48,575 bases of DNA from an uncultured Psychroflexus sp. (GTDB lineage Bacteria; Bacteroidota; Bacteroidia; Flavobacteriales; Flavobacteriaceae): assembly GCA_913056525.1 (NCBI GenBank), contig CAJXLO010000007.1, positions 1-48,575 of the forward strand. The letters are read 5' to 3'. Each line of letters begins with the position of its first letter. Position 1 is the first letter of the stretch. Positions 48,421 through 48,575 of the stretch are shown here, in pieces. Under the pieces are notes generated by a model that was not told the origin of the DNA, ran no database searches, and saw only the letters and a program-made list of their open reading frames with translations. The translations under genes and the position numbers were made by a program.

Positions 48421-48575
48421 ATATTATTTTTCGTATTGAAAAAATATATTTTGCAGGCCTTTTATCTTTTATCATTGTTGTCCGATTTAAAATTCAAACA
48501 ACCCATGCTTTGTACTTATAATGAACGATTTGAGATCTTAATTTTATAATACCTTGCTATAGTACAAGATCGATA

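Noticed and set aside
48399-48575. Search for a further tRNA or small gene at the right edge
   Set aside because: Only AT-rich sequence with the tRNA promoter box. No cloverleaf or plausible ORF is seen.

Overview
The window is a chromosomal segment of a member of the Bacteroidota, almost certainly the family Flavobacteriaceae. The evidence is a SusC/SusD pair, type IX secretion (T9SS) parts and cargo, flavobacterial TAnnTTTG promoter boxes, a Rho with a long low-complexity insert, the BamD-RpoZ-CoaBC-PorD-RecN order, and low GC content (about 39 % by eye). I see no phage, insertion sequence, integron or CRISPR array. No gene-free stretch exceeds 300 bases.

Region 1 (1-11221, minus strand). 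A very large modular secreted protein built from FN3-like and MAM/jelly-roll modules runs off the left edge. Upstream of it is a compact housekeeping and envelope run: DUF6913-like protein and dapA, then bamD, rpoZ, coaBC, porD, recN and fabI, many of them overlapping or nearly touching.

Region 2 (11222-14825, plus strand). A 5'-nucleotidase of the UshA type is split into two overlapping genes, with the C-terminal domain encoded first. An ACMSD-like amidohydrolase and an O-methyltransferase follow. A strong bidirectional terminator closes the block.

Region 3 (14839-37584) is a complete alpha-glucan (starch/maltodextrin) utilisation locus. The minus arm is susC, susD, two susE/F-like lipoprotein genes and a T9SS-exported GH13 amylase. 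A divergent LacI-type regulator sits between the arms. The plus arm is an MFS sugar transporter, beta-phosphoglucomutase, GH65 maltose phosphorylase, periplasmic GH13 cyclomaltodextrinase-like enzyme, esterase, GH31 alpha-glucosidase and GH13 lipoprotein. The predicted route is surface binding and cleavage, TonB-dependent uptake, periplasmic trimming, import of maltose, phosphorolysis to glucose plus beta-glucose-1-phosphate, and conversion to glucose-6-phosphate.

Region 4 (37585-42255, plus strand) carries pfkA, gap, a BadF-type sugar kinase and pgi, so the sugar phosphates made by region 3 feed directly into glycolytic enzymes encoded next door.

Region 5 (42252-48575). An ABC-F ATPase (minus), a thioredoxin-fold lipoprotein without its CxxC (plus), a DUF4293 membrane protein (minus), rho (plus), and a minus-strand unit of two tRNA-Glu genes followed by rpsT.

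I do not see a wholly new multi-gene system. The most interesting material is regulatory: a LacI-type palindrome, an 18-bp box shared by both arms of the starch locus, a leader hairpin and an operon-internal terminator. At protein level the notable points are complementary loss of ATP-site motifs in the ABC-F protein, the disordered Rho insert with an AT-hook-like motif, and substitutions at two key CoaC residues.
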